Made by a program: the position numbers and the translations under genes. Below are positions 54,001 through 61,013 of a DNA stretch of 64,000 bases, piece by piece (the first letter of the stretch is position 1; the number at the start of each line of letters is the position of its first letter). The DNA lies in NCBI GenBank assembly GCA_902800215.1, contig CADCDS010000012.1, positions 34,808 to 98,807 on the forward strand. The letters run 5' to 3'. The notes beneath the pieces are model-generated. The model saw only the letters and a program-made list of their open reading frames with translations, was not told where the DNA came from and did no database searches. Source of the stretch: an uncultured Bacteroidales bacterium. GTDB lineage: Bacteria > Bacteroidota > Bacteroidia > Bacteroidales > Paludibacteraceae.

Positions 54001-57000
54001 GCATCAGTCAGTTTCGCTAAGGTAGCTTCGTCGAGCAAACCCTTAGCTGCCACACTCAGTTTGTTGTAAGCCTCGCGGGCATCATTGATTGCCTTCACGC
54101 AAGCGTCTTCCAATGTGATTTCTGCCGGAATAGCCTCAATCATGTCTTTCACTACCAGCGCCGAATCCAGCGGAGTAGAGGCTACGGGAGCATTGTTGCT
54201 GACGAGACGAACAGATAAGCCGTGAGAACGATAGCGGTCGTTATTCGGAACCACATTCGAACCCATGAATCCCATGAAATAGGATGCTTGATAACTCATG
54301 GGGGTACTCGACCAATAGAAGCCGGTGCCTTCGTTGACAGTCATCGTAGTACCGTATCGTCTGCCTGCGGCGGGCATGAATACCGCACCTGCGGCTTCCA
54401 TCGCCTCCCAGTTGCCACCGGTGGTATAGACATTGGTAGAGTATCCTTTGTCTACATTTTGCGGTATAAATGCTTTGTTGCCTTTATTCTTCATTGGGTC
54501 GGTAAATGCATCCGGAATGATGATGACACCGTTCACACCACCAACTGTCGCATATCCATATTTAGATGCGGCATCTGTTCTTGTTTTAAACAGATATACC
54601 CATTCATCATTGGACAATATGCGCCAGTCGTTATAGCCGCCGATGTTCGCATCGTTGGCTGCAACACCCCAGTCTCCCTTCAGGGTTTCGGTTTCACCGA
54701 GGCCGTAATCGCTGACATTTGTACTATTGCTGACACCGTATTTGGCGACGCCGCTTGTCAAAACAGTACTCGAGTTGGCTACCCAGCCAAAGAGATCCAC
54801 TGTACCAGCGCCGGAAAGCGTACCGTTGCCATTGATGATGATGTTGCCGGAAGTATCTCCTATATAGTCATACTGATGCGCAGCAAATACCCAACTCCAA
54901 TTGGAGCCGTTGTAAGTGGCCTGCAAATTACCATGTGCGAAATAAACCACTTGACCTTCTCCTACCGAGAACGGCTTGGAGAGTTTCTCGTTCGCACCAC
55001 CGATAGCAGCGAAAGCGGCCTCAAGGTTGGTGAGTTTAGACAAGTTGGTTACGGCTGCTTGTACCTCTGCAGAGAGGGCGTTGTAAGCAGCGCGGGCAGC
55101 TACCATTAAATCATAAGTAGAGAAATAGGTAGAGAGTTTGATAGCCGTCGGCAGCGCTTCAATTTGCGCAATTACCGGAGCAGCAGCTGCTGCTGCCAAT
55201 GCCGCGTAATCCGTCTCAGCCTGAGTCAGCGTAGCGCTATTGGTTACGAGATCTTTGTCTGCAGCGCTCAGCGCATCGTATGCCGTGCGAGCAGCATCGA
55301 TTTTCGCTTTGCACTCTGCGGTGAACTCTACCGTACCGATGGCGTTAATCAGCGCCATCACATCAGCCGGAGTCAGATTAGCAGACAGATATCCGCCTGC
55401 GCCGACATAAGCTTTGTCGACGCCAGTTGCTTCACTATCATAATTAGGAAGATTAGTGCAACCATAGAACATAGCGGATCCGTTTGTAACAGCAGAAGTA
55501 TTCCAACCGTCGCCTACGTAGATGGTAGTCAAATTAGAGCATCCGTTGAACATTCCCTTCATATCCGTCACTTTCGCCGTATTGAACGAACTTAGATCAA
55601 GAGAAGTCAGAGCCTTACAATCATAGAACATATAACGCATACTCTCAACGTTCGCCGTTGCCAAGTTTTCAAGACCATTGATGGTAGTCAAACCACTGAA
55701 AACATAGAAGAGATTATAGAATGACGTCAGCGTATGATTCTGACATGACTCATCGATAGTAAGTGTCGTGATATACTTACGATCACTATATTGAATAGCG
55801 TCTCCGTCATACACAGGATTGCTTCCTGCTAAACCCCATTTCAAGGTACCTGCTGTGCCATCCACCTCCATGTAGAGTTGGTTGGCCGGAGCGGAACCTT
55901 CCACCTCAAACTCTATCAGCGATATGCCACAGATATCTCCTTCGAAACCAACGGTGTTGGCAGAACCCGACCACTTTTTGTAGTTGCCGTCGTACGACCA
56001 GTTAGGATCCGAGAATGTGCCGTATTCATTCAAAATAACAATGCGCTTAAATACTTTTCCTTCAGGAGCCACGAACTGTACTCCGTCTTCATCGGAACTA
56101 TCAAAGTGTACGCCAAAACCGGAATCCGTATTATAAACGCCGTTATTGACCTTGACCGTAACATCTTTGTAAACCTTCTGGTCGCCGGAAGACATATCCG
56201 AGAATGTCTTGAGATCACTTTTCCGCCAGAGCACCCATTCAGAATTGCTTGCCTCTGTCGGAGCTTGGAAAGAAACCGCTGCTTGTCCGAAAATCTGACT
56301 TGCGTTCTCTGCGGTAATCACAAAGGTGGATTCTACGCCATTGGTATAATCTACACCTTCTACAAGATGCGAATGCGATTCCCAGAACAAGTCTTCGTGG
56401 CCATGTGCCACCATATCATCATAGTCTTTTTGATCATATGGGTCCTTAAATGAATAGCCGGCAGGGATATGACCTTTAGCACCTGTCGGGATAGTGACCG
56501 CAAAATTATTTTCAAGGCCGCTAAACCACTTTCTCTCAAACACCGTTGTAGCCGGCATATTGAAGATCATATTCACCGGACTTCCATAATTATCTATAAT
56601 CTGGCTGTTTACGTCTACTATACCCGGTGCAGTAATGGTAATGGTGACAGCGCCGTCTTGCTGATAGGTAATACCACCACCGGAAGATCCGGAAAACATT
56701 ATAGGAGCTACACTATTAATCTCAATTGTCTCTAATTGTGAGGTCTCAGTATAACATGCGAACCACATATAGTCAAGACCATATACTTCACAGTCTTCTG
56801 CAAAGCGGATGTTCTTAACCGAGGCGCCAAAACCTCCGTCCCAGTTAGTAAACGCCTGTCCCGGCAGCGCACCGCTACCACTAATCTCAAGCAAACCGTT
56901 GTCATAGAATGTGTATGACATACCGCCTTTTGTTCCGCTGCTCGCAATGCCCGCTTGAGCATAGCTCATCCCTACGCTTGCTACTATAGCAAGAAGTAGG

Positions 57001-57032
57001 ATAAAAAATCTCTTTATCATAGTATATATCAT
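48054..57032 (-). CDS. Giant multi-domain surface protein (2992 residues) with a type IX secretion tail
   Basis: After a signal peptide (IKRFFILLLAIVASVGMSYA) come an N-terminal beta region, a DUF285/BspA-like segment at about residues 410-535 (MRYMFYDCKALTSLDLSSFN), and ten helical modules of about 55-60 residues (ARAAYDALTADQQALVTNYQ type). Interspersed are three Fibrobacter-major-paralogue-like domains (about 677-960, 1087-1334, 1464-1707). Next are an InlB-like repeat, MBG-type repeats including three close copies about 173 residues apart (2195-2630), and an Ig-like region. The end is a type A sorting domain (RAYPNPVVNSTTVTIENSIE). It is likely exported and anchored at the cell surface. 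ATGA overlap couples it to the InlB-repeat gene. An ATG at 57020 is an alternative start. Function is unknown; adhesion is a guess. Confidence 0.85.
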   Translation of the reverse strand: MIYTMIKRFFILLLAIVASVGMSYAQAGIASSGTKGGMSYTFYDNGLLEISGSGALPGQAFTNWDGGFGASVKNIRFAEDCEVYGLDYMWFACYTETSQLETIEINSVAPIMFSGSSGGGITYQQDGAVTITITAPGIVDVNSQIIDNYGSPVNMIFNMPATTVFERKWFSGLENNFAVTIPTGAKGHIPAGYSFKDPYDQKDYDDMVAHGHEDLFWESHSHLVEGVDYTNGVESTFVITAENASQIFGQAAVSFQAPTEASNSEWVLWRKSDLKTFSDMSSGDQKVYKDVTVKVNNGVYNTDSGFGVHFDSSDEDGVQFVAPEGKVFKRIVILNEYGTFSDPNWSYDGNYKKWSGSANTVGFEGDICGISLIEFEVEGSAPANQLYMEVDGTAGTLKWGLAGSNPVYDGDAIQYSDRKYITTLTIDESCQNHTLTSFYNLFYVFSGLTTINGLENLATANVESMRYMFYDCKALTSLDLSSFNTAKVTDMKGMFNGCSNLTTIYVGDGWNTSAVTNGSAMFYGCTNLPNYDSEATGVDKAYVGAGGYLSANLTPADVMALINAIGTVEFTAECKAKIDAARTAYDALSAADKDLVTNSATLTQAETDYAALAAAAAAPVIAQIEALPTAIKLSTYFSTYDLMVAARAAYNALSAEVQAAVTNLSKLTNLEAAFAAIGGANEKLSKPFSVGEGQVVYFAHGNLQATYNGSNWSWVFAAHQYDYIGDTSGNIIINGNGTLSGAGTVDLFGWVANSSTVLTSGVAKYGVSNSTNVSDYGLGETETLKGDWGVAANDANIGGYNDWRILSNDEWVYLFKTRTDAASKYGYATVGGVNGVIIIPDAFTDPMKNKGNKAFIPQNVDKGYSTNVYTTGGNWEAMEAAGAVFMPAAGRRYGTTMTVNEGTGFYWSSTPMSYQASYFMGFMGSNVVPNNDRYRSHGLSVRLVSNNAPVASTPLDSALVVKDMIEAIPAEITLEDACVKAINDAREAYNKLSVAAKGLLDEATLAKLTDAEAALTALYQVEADKVVAKINAIPTPVELKLATRDSIESARAAYEALNAEQKLLVSNYTVLTDAEAALAALNPGGGAPLPEGALTGAFSINAGGDKIAFSKGNLQATTANLGETWTWAFAAHQYDYVGNAVANTAITGNKTVSTNGTIDLFGWSTAATYYGINNSNVSGKHPGDFIDWGETIAEGWRTLTRDEWNYLFETRTDAASKYGRATVAGIHGIIVLPDSYKGTAINADRSDWSDNIISAEDWAAYEANGVAFLPAAGSRLTTNVNYVGEYGMYWTSTTYYEKFAYRVRFLPDLSPDYGDRVPGHSVRLVTAHTGSPTPLDSAQAVKDLIEAIPMPVTLEDACVNAVQAARDAYNALSDATKGALDDATVQKLNQAITDYTALIQAGADEVKAKINNIPQPVTLKLATRDSIESARAAYDALTADQQALVTNYQTLLDAEAALAALNPGGGMPADALNGKFTINAGGDQIAFAKGNLQATTEDNGEHWTWGFAANQWNYLGIVVANSKINGNGTVSENGTVDLFGWSTAATYYGINNSYKAVDYIGDFVDWGSNMGAGWRTLTKDEWNYLIENNTKGRATVNDKSGYIFLPNDWSGPAFTPDPDNFTTNVYSGDDWTAMENAGAVFLPSGPARNGVYALIANDAKYSSSTSLNNDTSCVFTIYYNQSQSACTGTNRAYGCMVRLVTEGGGATPLDQAQAVKDLIDAIPVPVTLDDACVNAIQAARDAYDALSDATQGALDAATVKKLTDAEAALTALNQAEADEVIAKINNIPTPVELKLATRDSIKNARDAYDALNAAQQALVSNYQTLLDAETALAEKNPGVPPATPLDSAQAVKDLIDAIPTPVEYPTSGAAIEAALNAFNELSDAAKGALDAADVQKLNDAATKYAALEAIAAIEAIPAEIVYDPAIKAAIETAREKYDALSDASKELVDDEVVAKLTNAEEAWAILVAKIEHNVSYMGKDGELKNEKVALLHIPDPAPDFNGYEFVRWDVKAGDFLEEGLRVKAVYTPIITANPQGFDTLAYNGLAQELVKAGEAKEGHIEYSLYPEESESWSAELPKATIAGVYAIYYKLVREGHADYIAPEPTMATIAKVPVTYVAPTAYDTLVYTASNQTLIAAGQTQDGTFEYSLDPTLLDSWKAELLQAMAAGTYNVYYRVQGDLNHLDSTAVDPIAVTIAKAPLTATADDKSIIYGDLAPEFTVTYAGWQGDDDATVLTGQIAYACEYVKGNPVGEYVITPSGVDANNYTIEFVNGKLTVNSKSAKSDDITAKQADNEMLVYDAAANKPTIQAKDTTKTLVEDTDYKLTFIGRGDTEYAESATAPAHVGEYTAIVAFIGNYTDTLTVDFTINKAPLTITADDKEVTFGEFAPEFTVSYEGWQGNDTATVLTGSQAYACEYVRGNQIGDYIIIPSGVDAHDYAITFVNGTLTVNRKSAKSADIAAKQADNEKLVYDAEANRPTIQVKDTTLVLTEAQDYVLTFTGVAADQTPYAESETAPTHVGDYTAIVAFIGNYIDTLTVDFTINKAPLTITANDTAMIYGDVAPAFTVSYNGWFGNDDESVILGTQAYDCVYAPGSPIGTYAITPKDVDAYDYAITFVDGTLTVNKAHVYVSGAEAQIAKFADGHANAVVLEQGVLNGIKLNDPIAHVTTAAFSSADVAENLTITLFYELTGDAALLNNYNLDPTSDIFTTEGVIIEPFIPDNEEKPEDEEAKVNEGIEIYAYGYCDGSGYSLKYHLESGNPDQYKIDFEDSRFTDVDWTNLVITGKDGTIDIEIPVDLPTGDYTMTVYFRDSRFDWLESRQFNVTFHVNLPETYVRPLFDNVIALVDTCHCLTDIQWYWRANSTELWQPIEGANGYYYHVDGKLTGEYFVSAKMNGEPTYTCGQTDMETLYGAGQQAEAPVVRAYPNPVVNSTTVTIENSIEWIHNIRIVNLMGAEVMNTTFEGNETNVEMSAYPQGNYMISVDGIVVKVMKK
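49150..50445 (-). repeat. Three near-identical MBG-type coding repeats of about 518 bp
   Basis: Copies begin near 50440, 49923 and 49405 with APLTATADDKS, APLTITADDKE and APLTITANDTA. Segments such as 49406-49450 and 49918-49962 are almost identical at the DNA level, which suggests recent duplication. Confidence 0.8.
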
Positions 57033-58747
57033 TTAGCAGTTTGAAGAATATACTCGTTCTCAGCGCCTTCCTTGCGGATAAGTGTGAACTTACCTACTTG
57101 TTTCTTGGGCGCACCCGAAGGTTCGTTCTCGGCATAGACAGCCTGGAGCTTGATACCTTCGCTCAGCGGGCCTTCCACTACCTCCCAGCGGACGAACGTG
57201 AAGCCTGCTACCTCCGGAGCCTCCGGACGGTTGAAAGCCACACTCTCTTGCGCTACAGTCTGACCGAGGCTGTCGAGATACTGAACCTGCGTACTCGGGT
57301 TGATTTCCCAATTAGCGGTATAGTTCTTGTCGCCCGTCGAGCCTTTGGCAATCGTGACAATCGTCTGCGGAGTTGTTCCGTTCGAACCGGTCCAACCGAG
57401 GAAGGTATAACCCAAACGGGTCGGAGCGGCCAGTTGGAAGGTAGCTGTCTCGACGTCGTAGCTCTCTACGTTGAAGCCACTACCGCCTGCGTAGTCGTAG
57501 GAGATGGTATAGGTGAGTTTCTCCCAGTTAGCGGTGTAAGTCTTGTTACCCGTCGAACCCTTCGTTATCTGTACGGACGTCTGCGGCGTGTTGCCGTTCG
57601 AGCCCGTCCAGCCCTTGAAGGTATAACCGTTCTTCGTCGGGTTGTTGAGCGTAATCGTGTTCGTCGCGATGGTATAACTCGTCGGGTTAGTGCTTACGCT
57701 ACCGCCGTTCAGCGTATAGCCGATGGTGTAGTTCACCGCCGTCCATTTCGCATAAAGGGTCACATTGGCATTGGCGGTGTAGTTGGCACCGGCTGCATAG
57801 TTGGTACCTGTTCCACTATTATTCGTGTTCCACCCATTGAAGGTATAACCCGTACGGGTCGGCGTGGTAGTGCTCAGTTTGAGCGTAATATCCTGCGCCT
57901 TTGTCTGACTACCCGGAGCACCGGTTCCGTTGTTGGCGTTGTAGCTAACGGTGTACGGAGCACTAACGGTAACCGCCTTCACTTTACCGCTTGCGTCCGA
58001 ATACCCTAGATTAGGGTTGCTAATGCCTTGTTTGTCCAAGGCAAACACGCGAACGTAATAGGTACCCGGGTTGAGGTCGGTGATGCCCACGTTAAAATCG
58101 AAACCGTGCATCGTGCCGTGTCCCATCGACGCCAAATCAGGACGACTGATGTTGGCTGTACCGGCGTTGATACCCTTTTTCGCTTTGCCCAAATCGGTCT
58201 CCGTGGCATTGTCGAACAAATACACGTGAATGGTCACAGCATAACTGTCTTCAGCATCAGGATCGAGAGCCCATCCCCAGACACGGAACGAACCGTTCTT
58301 GCCGGTGAGACCGTCAACCGAACCACTCGGTTCTTCAACCTTGTAGAAAACCCTTATCTCATCGATTTTGTATGCACCACCGGTGCTCAATGTGACAGAA
58401 GTGCTGTTGACATCATCAAGGTAAACGGTAGCATCACTTTTAGGCGTGCTGTTACTTAACGATCCCTTCGTAGCGGTGATAGGGGTTCTACTAACATCGT
58501 CATAAATCCTAAATACAACACTGGTAATACTATATCCCGCCGATACGGAAATAGTAATATCGTTATTGTTTCTCAAGTAAGCATCATTATTGCTAACTGA
58601 CGCGCAATTCACAGTAACCGGACTCTGTGTATTATTGCCTTGATTAAAGGAGTAGAAATCCCTTTGGTCTGCCCGGATTTGCCCGGTCGAGGCGAGCATC
58701 ATCGCCGCCAGGGCAAAGAATAGTGTAAAAAACTTTCTTTTTTGCAT
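57029..58747 (-). CDS. Secreted InlB-repeat protein
   Basis: The 572-residue product has a signal peptide (MQKRKFFTLFFALAAMMLAS), an N-terminal beta region and a module with GKNGSFRVWGWALDPDAEDS and GHGTMHGFDFNVG. Four InlB/Listeria-Bacteroides repeats of about 75 residues follow, for example YTVSYNANNGTGAPGSQTKA, RTGYTFNGWNTNN and NGYTFKGWTGSNG. The end (FTLIRKEGAENEYILQTAK) has no clear type IX tail. The frame upstream of 58747 runs into the promoter and is excluded. Its stop overlaps the giant surface gene (ATGA). A joint role at the cell surface is inferred from the coupling. Confidence 0.82.
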   Translation of the reverse strand: MQKRKFFTLFFALAAMMLASTGQIRADQRDFYSFNQGNNTQSPVTVNCASVSNNDAYLRNNNDITISVSAGYSITSVVFRIYDDVSRTPITATKGSLSNSTPKSDATVYLDDVNSTSVTLSTGGAYKIDEIRVFYKVEEPSGSVDGLTGKNGSFRVWGWALDPDAEDSYAVTIHVYLFDNATETDLGKAKKGINAGTANISRPDLASMGHGTMHGFDFNVGITDLNPGTYYVRVFALDKQGISNPNLGYSDASGKVKAVTVSAPYTVSYNANNGTGAPGSQTKAQDITLKLSTTTPTRTGYTFNGWNTNNSGTGTNYAAGANYTANANVTLYAKWTAVNYTIGYTLNGGSVSTNPTSYTIATNTITLNNPTKNGYTFKGWTGSNGNTPQTSVQITKGSTGNKTYTANWEKLTYTISYDYAGGSGFNVESYDVETATFQLAAPTRLGYTFLGWTGSNGTTPQTIVTIAKGSTGDKNYTANWEINPSTQVQYLDSLGQTVAQESVAFNRPEAPEVAGFTFVRWEVVEGPLSEGIKLQAVYAENEPSGAPKKQVGKFTLIRKEGAENEYILQTAK

Positions 58748-58825
58748 AATTGTTTTGATTTTAGTTAATATTGTTGATTTGATTTGTATTCTTGGTATTT
58801 TTGAACGATTTTTCAAATTCGAGCA

Positions 58826-58857
58826 CAAAATTATAAAAAAATATGCACGTACGCAAT
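58826..58857 (-). promoter_or_regulatory. Promoter of the surface-protein operon
   Basis: -33 ATTG (58854-58857) and -7 TAATTTTG (58826-58833), with a 20-bp gap. The leader to the ATG at 58747 is about 72 nt. Confidence 0.8.
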
Positions 58858-58868
58858 ACGCACGTGCA
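58844..58868. promoter_or_regulatory. Dyad centred on the -33 box of the surface-protein operon
   Basis: On the minus strand TGCACGTGCG and CGTACGTGCA pair over 10 bp with one G-U, around a 5-base loop, followed by a T-rich run. It may be a second terminator or an operator. Confidence 0.6.
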
Positions 58869-58872
58869 AAAA

Positions 58873-58920
58873 TTTACGCAGACTACCCTTTTTAGGTCAT
58901 TTTTTTACGCAAACTACCCT
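58873..58920. repeat. Pair of 17-bp direct repeats upstream of the surface-protein promoter
   Basis: TTTACGCAGACTACCCT (58873-58889) and TTTACGCAAACTACCCT (58904-58920) differ at one base and are 31 bp apart. They lie just upstream of the -33 box, as an activator site would. Confidence 0.7.
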
Positions 58921-58946
58921 AACGCGTCAATTTTTCCACATAAATG

Positions 58947-58975
58947 CAAAAAAAACGCACCCGAAGATGCGTTTT
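58947..58975 (-). terminator. Terminator of hipBA
   Basis: The stem AAAACGCA / TGCGTTTT is extended across one mismatch by C/G and has a T-run on the minus strand. Confidence 0.85.
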
Positions 58976-58979
58976 GGGG

Positions 58980-59007
58980 CATTCAGCATTCAGCCGTCAG
59001 CATTCAG
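58980..59007 (-). repeat. 7-bp tandem array over the hipA stop codon
   Basis: Plus-strand units CATTCAG, CATTCAG, CCGTCAG and CATTCAG. The stop codon of hipA (59004-59006) is in the last unit. Confidence 0.85.
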
Positions 59008-60104
59008 AGGGAGCGCAGTTGTTTGTTTGTCAACTTTATCATTTCGTCGTAAATAACCGCTGCTTGTTTGCCATCTAAACCGACCTTTTCTGCTAATAAC
59101 AGGACGTCTGCGCGTTCCGGTAATGGGTTGTCATTAACGGAAGTCGTGTGGAAATCTCCGGCAACACCGCAAGGTAACAAATCGAATGCCGGAGCAAATC
59201 GCCATCCCTTATCATAGACGAAAGCAAAGTTCTTGGCGTGGTCATCTCGGTTGCCAATCAACACATTAAAGCACATCAACCGATATATCTTCCATAACTC
59301 ATCCATCGAGTGCGACAAGCGTGCAGAAATGGTAAACAGATGCATATAGTCAATACTCGGGATTTGATAATCGGCCTGCAAGAGACCGGACGCGCTGACC
59401 ACATGCAGCTTGTGACCATTCACTCTGTCAAAACGTTTTACTCCGAACCATTGATCTTCAAACAGCCTCGTTTCCGGCATCTCAATGCCGCATTGCTTGG
59501 CTAAAAGTGAATAACGATATTCTTCACGTCCGACAGATTTTTTATCATTCTTGGCACGGAACTTAATGAGCCATTCATCACCGCCTTGCTTCATAAAAAT
59601 CTTTGGCCGCGCACCGCCGGGCGAACCGCCTCGCTGAATCAACTCGGCGATATGTTTGCCGGCATAGTTGTCATCTTCAAGGATAGAGAACGATTCCGCT
59701 GCTATCTGCGCCAAATCCATATATTCCTGCGTGTTTCGGACACTCTCATCCGGACGATATTCCAATGCACCGCGGCCATTACAGCCAACCAAACAGAGTT
59801 GTTGTAACGGATTGAGAGATAGACTATTGATGCCTTGCATCGCTAAATGACGATGCAAGATCAGTTGCCCCCAGCCGTCCGGCAGACTATCGGAGAATAC
59901 ACCGAAATGTCCGTCAAAAGGTTTGTAAGGCGCAATCTTTAAACCCGGTGTCAACGGTAACTCAAAAGGCGAGATACTAAATCCCTCTTGCAACCACTCC
60001 GCTGTATACTCAAACGCGCAGGTCTGCGGACGTTGCGGAGTCAGTGCCATCCGGCCTACCTGACGACCGTGCATCCATACTTCAATTTGCCGAACATCAA
60101 TCAT
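59004..60104 (-). CDS. hipA: HipA-like serine/threonine kinase toxin
   Basis: The 366-residue product has the HipA N-terminal subdomain (IEVWMHGRQVGRMALTPQRP, DGHFGVFSDSLPDGWGQLIL), the nucleotide loop RGGSPGGARPKIFMKQG, and the kinase core with the catalytic FNVLIGNRDDHAKNFAFVYD and the metal-binding AFDLLP. HipA toxins phosphorylate a target such as a tRNA synthetase and cause growth arrest; the partner HipB neutralises them. The ATG at 60104 overlaps the antitoxin gene by 8 bp; the Met at 60113 is an alternative. All catalytic residues look intact, so it is probably active. Confidence 0.88.
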   Translation of the reverse strand: MIDVRQIEVWMHGRQVGRMALTPQRPQTCAFEYTAEWLQEGFSISPFELPLTPGLKIAPYKPFDGHFGVFSDSLPDGWGQLILHRHLAMQGINSLSLNPLQQLCLVGCNGRGALEYRPDESVRNTQEYMDLAQIAAESFSILEDDNYAGKHIAELIQRGGSPGGARPKIFMKQGGDEWLIKFRAKNDKKSVGREEYRYSLLAKQCGIEMPETRLFEDQWFGVKRFDRVNGHKLHVVSASGLLQADYQIPSIDYMHLFTISARLSHSMDELWKIYRLMCFNVLIGNRDDHAKNFAFVYDKGWRFAPAFDLLPCGVAGDFHTTSVNDNPLPERADVLLLAEKVGLDGKQAAVIYDEMIKLTNKQLRSL

Positions 60105-60396
60105 GGCGGACACGTTTGGCGGGTTTTACTTGTGCTAACATTTCATCCATCGTAGCCCATGACTGCGACGCAAAAAGCGCATCGAAATCACTCAGGCAAT
60201 CTAACGCAAAAGCGATTTGCAGCAAACCGGAAAAGGCTATCTGACCTTTTGTTTCGAAAAGCCGATACGTAGCCAACGGTATCCCTGCCTTCTGCGCCAA
60301 TTCTACTTGGGTGAGTCGTAACGCCAACCGGCGCTGTTTTACGCGACTTGCTACTGCCTGAGCTACAGATAAAGGGGTCTCAAAAGCGTCTATCAT
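60097..60396 (-). CDS. hipB: HipB-like XRE-family antitoxin
   Basis: The 99-residue product has a helix-turn-helix at about residues 16-70 (SRVKQRRLALRLTQVELAQK, AGIPLATYRLFETKGQIAFS) and a short C-terminal tail ending KRVRHD. It lies just upstream of hipA with an 8-bp overlap, the usual antitoxin-first order. The frame is open to 60450, but this includes the promoter. Two identical GCTAA-N4-TTAGC elements sit directly upstream of the -33 box, so autorepression is likely. Confidence 0.85.
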   Translation of the reverse strand: MIDAFETPLSVAQAVASRVKQRRLALRLTQVELAQKAGIPLATYRLFETKGQIAFSGLLQIAFALDCLSDFDALFASQSWATMDEMLAQVKPAKRVRHD

Positions 60397-60419
60397 ACTA
60401 CATACGTTAAAATCCGCTG

Positions 60420-60451
60420 CAAAGGTACAACTTTTTTCTGACATATGCAAA
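60420..60451 (-). promoter_or_regulatory. Promoter of hipBA
   Basis: -33 TTTG (60448-60451) and -7 TACCTTTG (60420-60427), with a 20-bp gap. The leader is about 17 nt. Confidence 0.85.
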
Positions 60452-60453
60452 TT

Positions 60454-60515
60454 TAAGTGCTAAAATATTAGCAGTTAGTGCATTTTTTTGCTATAAGTGC
60501 TAAAATATTAGCAGT
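60454..60515. promoter_or_regulatory. Two candidate HipB operators
   Basis: The 22-bp sequence TAAGTGCTAAAATATTAGC plus AGT occurs at 60454-60475 and 60494-60515, 40 bp apart. Each contains the inverted repeat GCTAA-N4-TTAGC. The first is 2 bp from the -33 box. Confidence 0.7.
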
Positions 60516-60537
60516 AAAAATGAAACTTGCAAATAAA

Positions 60538-60567
60538 TTAGTAATAAAATTATTAGTAATAAAATTA
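60538..60567. repeat. 15-bp direct repeat
   Basis: TTAGTAATAAAATTA occurs twice in tandem, in AT-rich non-coding DNA. Confidence 0.8.
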
Positions 60568-60665
60568 TTACAATCCTAACTTACTGATTTTATGCAATAT
60601 ATCTAAAAATAAATAAAAGTAAACCTATGTAAGAGAATTTGGTCAAAAAAGTCCCAAAATATTTC

Positions 60666-60700
60666 AAAAAAAAAATCCCTGCCATCAGTGACAGGGATAG
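60666..60700 (-). terminator. Terminator of the HATPase/STAS-like operon
   Basis: The stem ATCCCTG / CAGGGAT is extended by CA/TG across one mismatch, followed on the minus strand by a run of nine or more T. Confidence 0.9.
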
Positions 60701-60722
60701 AAGATATTATCGAAAACGAAAA

Positions 60723-61013
60723 TTATACGATTGCAATATGTCTCCTTTGGAGTGCAGTTAGTACACTTTCTGATGCAATCGGATTAAGACCGCGAAAAGT
60801 AGTGCGACTCTTGAGTTCGGAGAGCGGCATGGTCAGCAACAATTTGGCAATACATTCATCCGCGAACGAATTGCTCACTACGTCCACTCCTGTAAAATCA
60901 AGGACAACACGGTCGTTTTGTTCCAATAACGGCATCAACTCTTCACGAACGCGCTGACCTAACGGACGCGTACCGAGATTTTCTCCATATTCTCTAAAAC
61001 TGAATGTTACCAT
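60723..61013 (-). CDS. STAS-like protein of the DUF4325 type
   Basis: The 96-residue product begins VTFSFREYGENLGTRPLGQR and has VVLDFTGVDVVSNSFADECI, the strand-helix element of STAS-like DUF4325 proteins, with Ser at the place where anti-sigma antagonists are phosphorylated. It starts 7 bp inside the HATPase gene, so the two are made together, like an anti-sigma kinase and its antagonist. No sigma factor is present nearby. The target is unknown. Confidence 0.78.
   Translation of the reverse strand: MVTFSFREYGENLGTRPLGQRVREELMPLLEQNDRVVLDFTGVDVVSNSFADECIAKLLLTMPLSELKSRTTFRGLNPIASESVLTALQRRHIAIV

Larger units (their letters stand above)
60516..60722. other. AT-rich non-coding stretch between hipB and the STAS-like gene
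   Basis: Together with the promoter and operators this makes a gap of about 325 bp. Apart from the 15-bp direct repeat and the terminator near 60680 I see no gene or RNA. Confidence 0.6.

Noticed and set aside
60516-60665. A possible small RNA in the AT-rich gap upstream of hipB
   Set aside because: There is no stable stem-loop apart from the terminator of the upstream operon, and no promoter pair on either strand within the gap.
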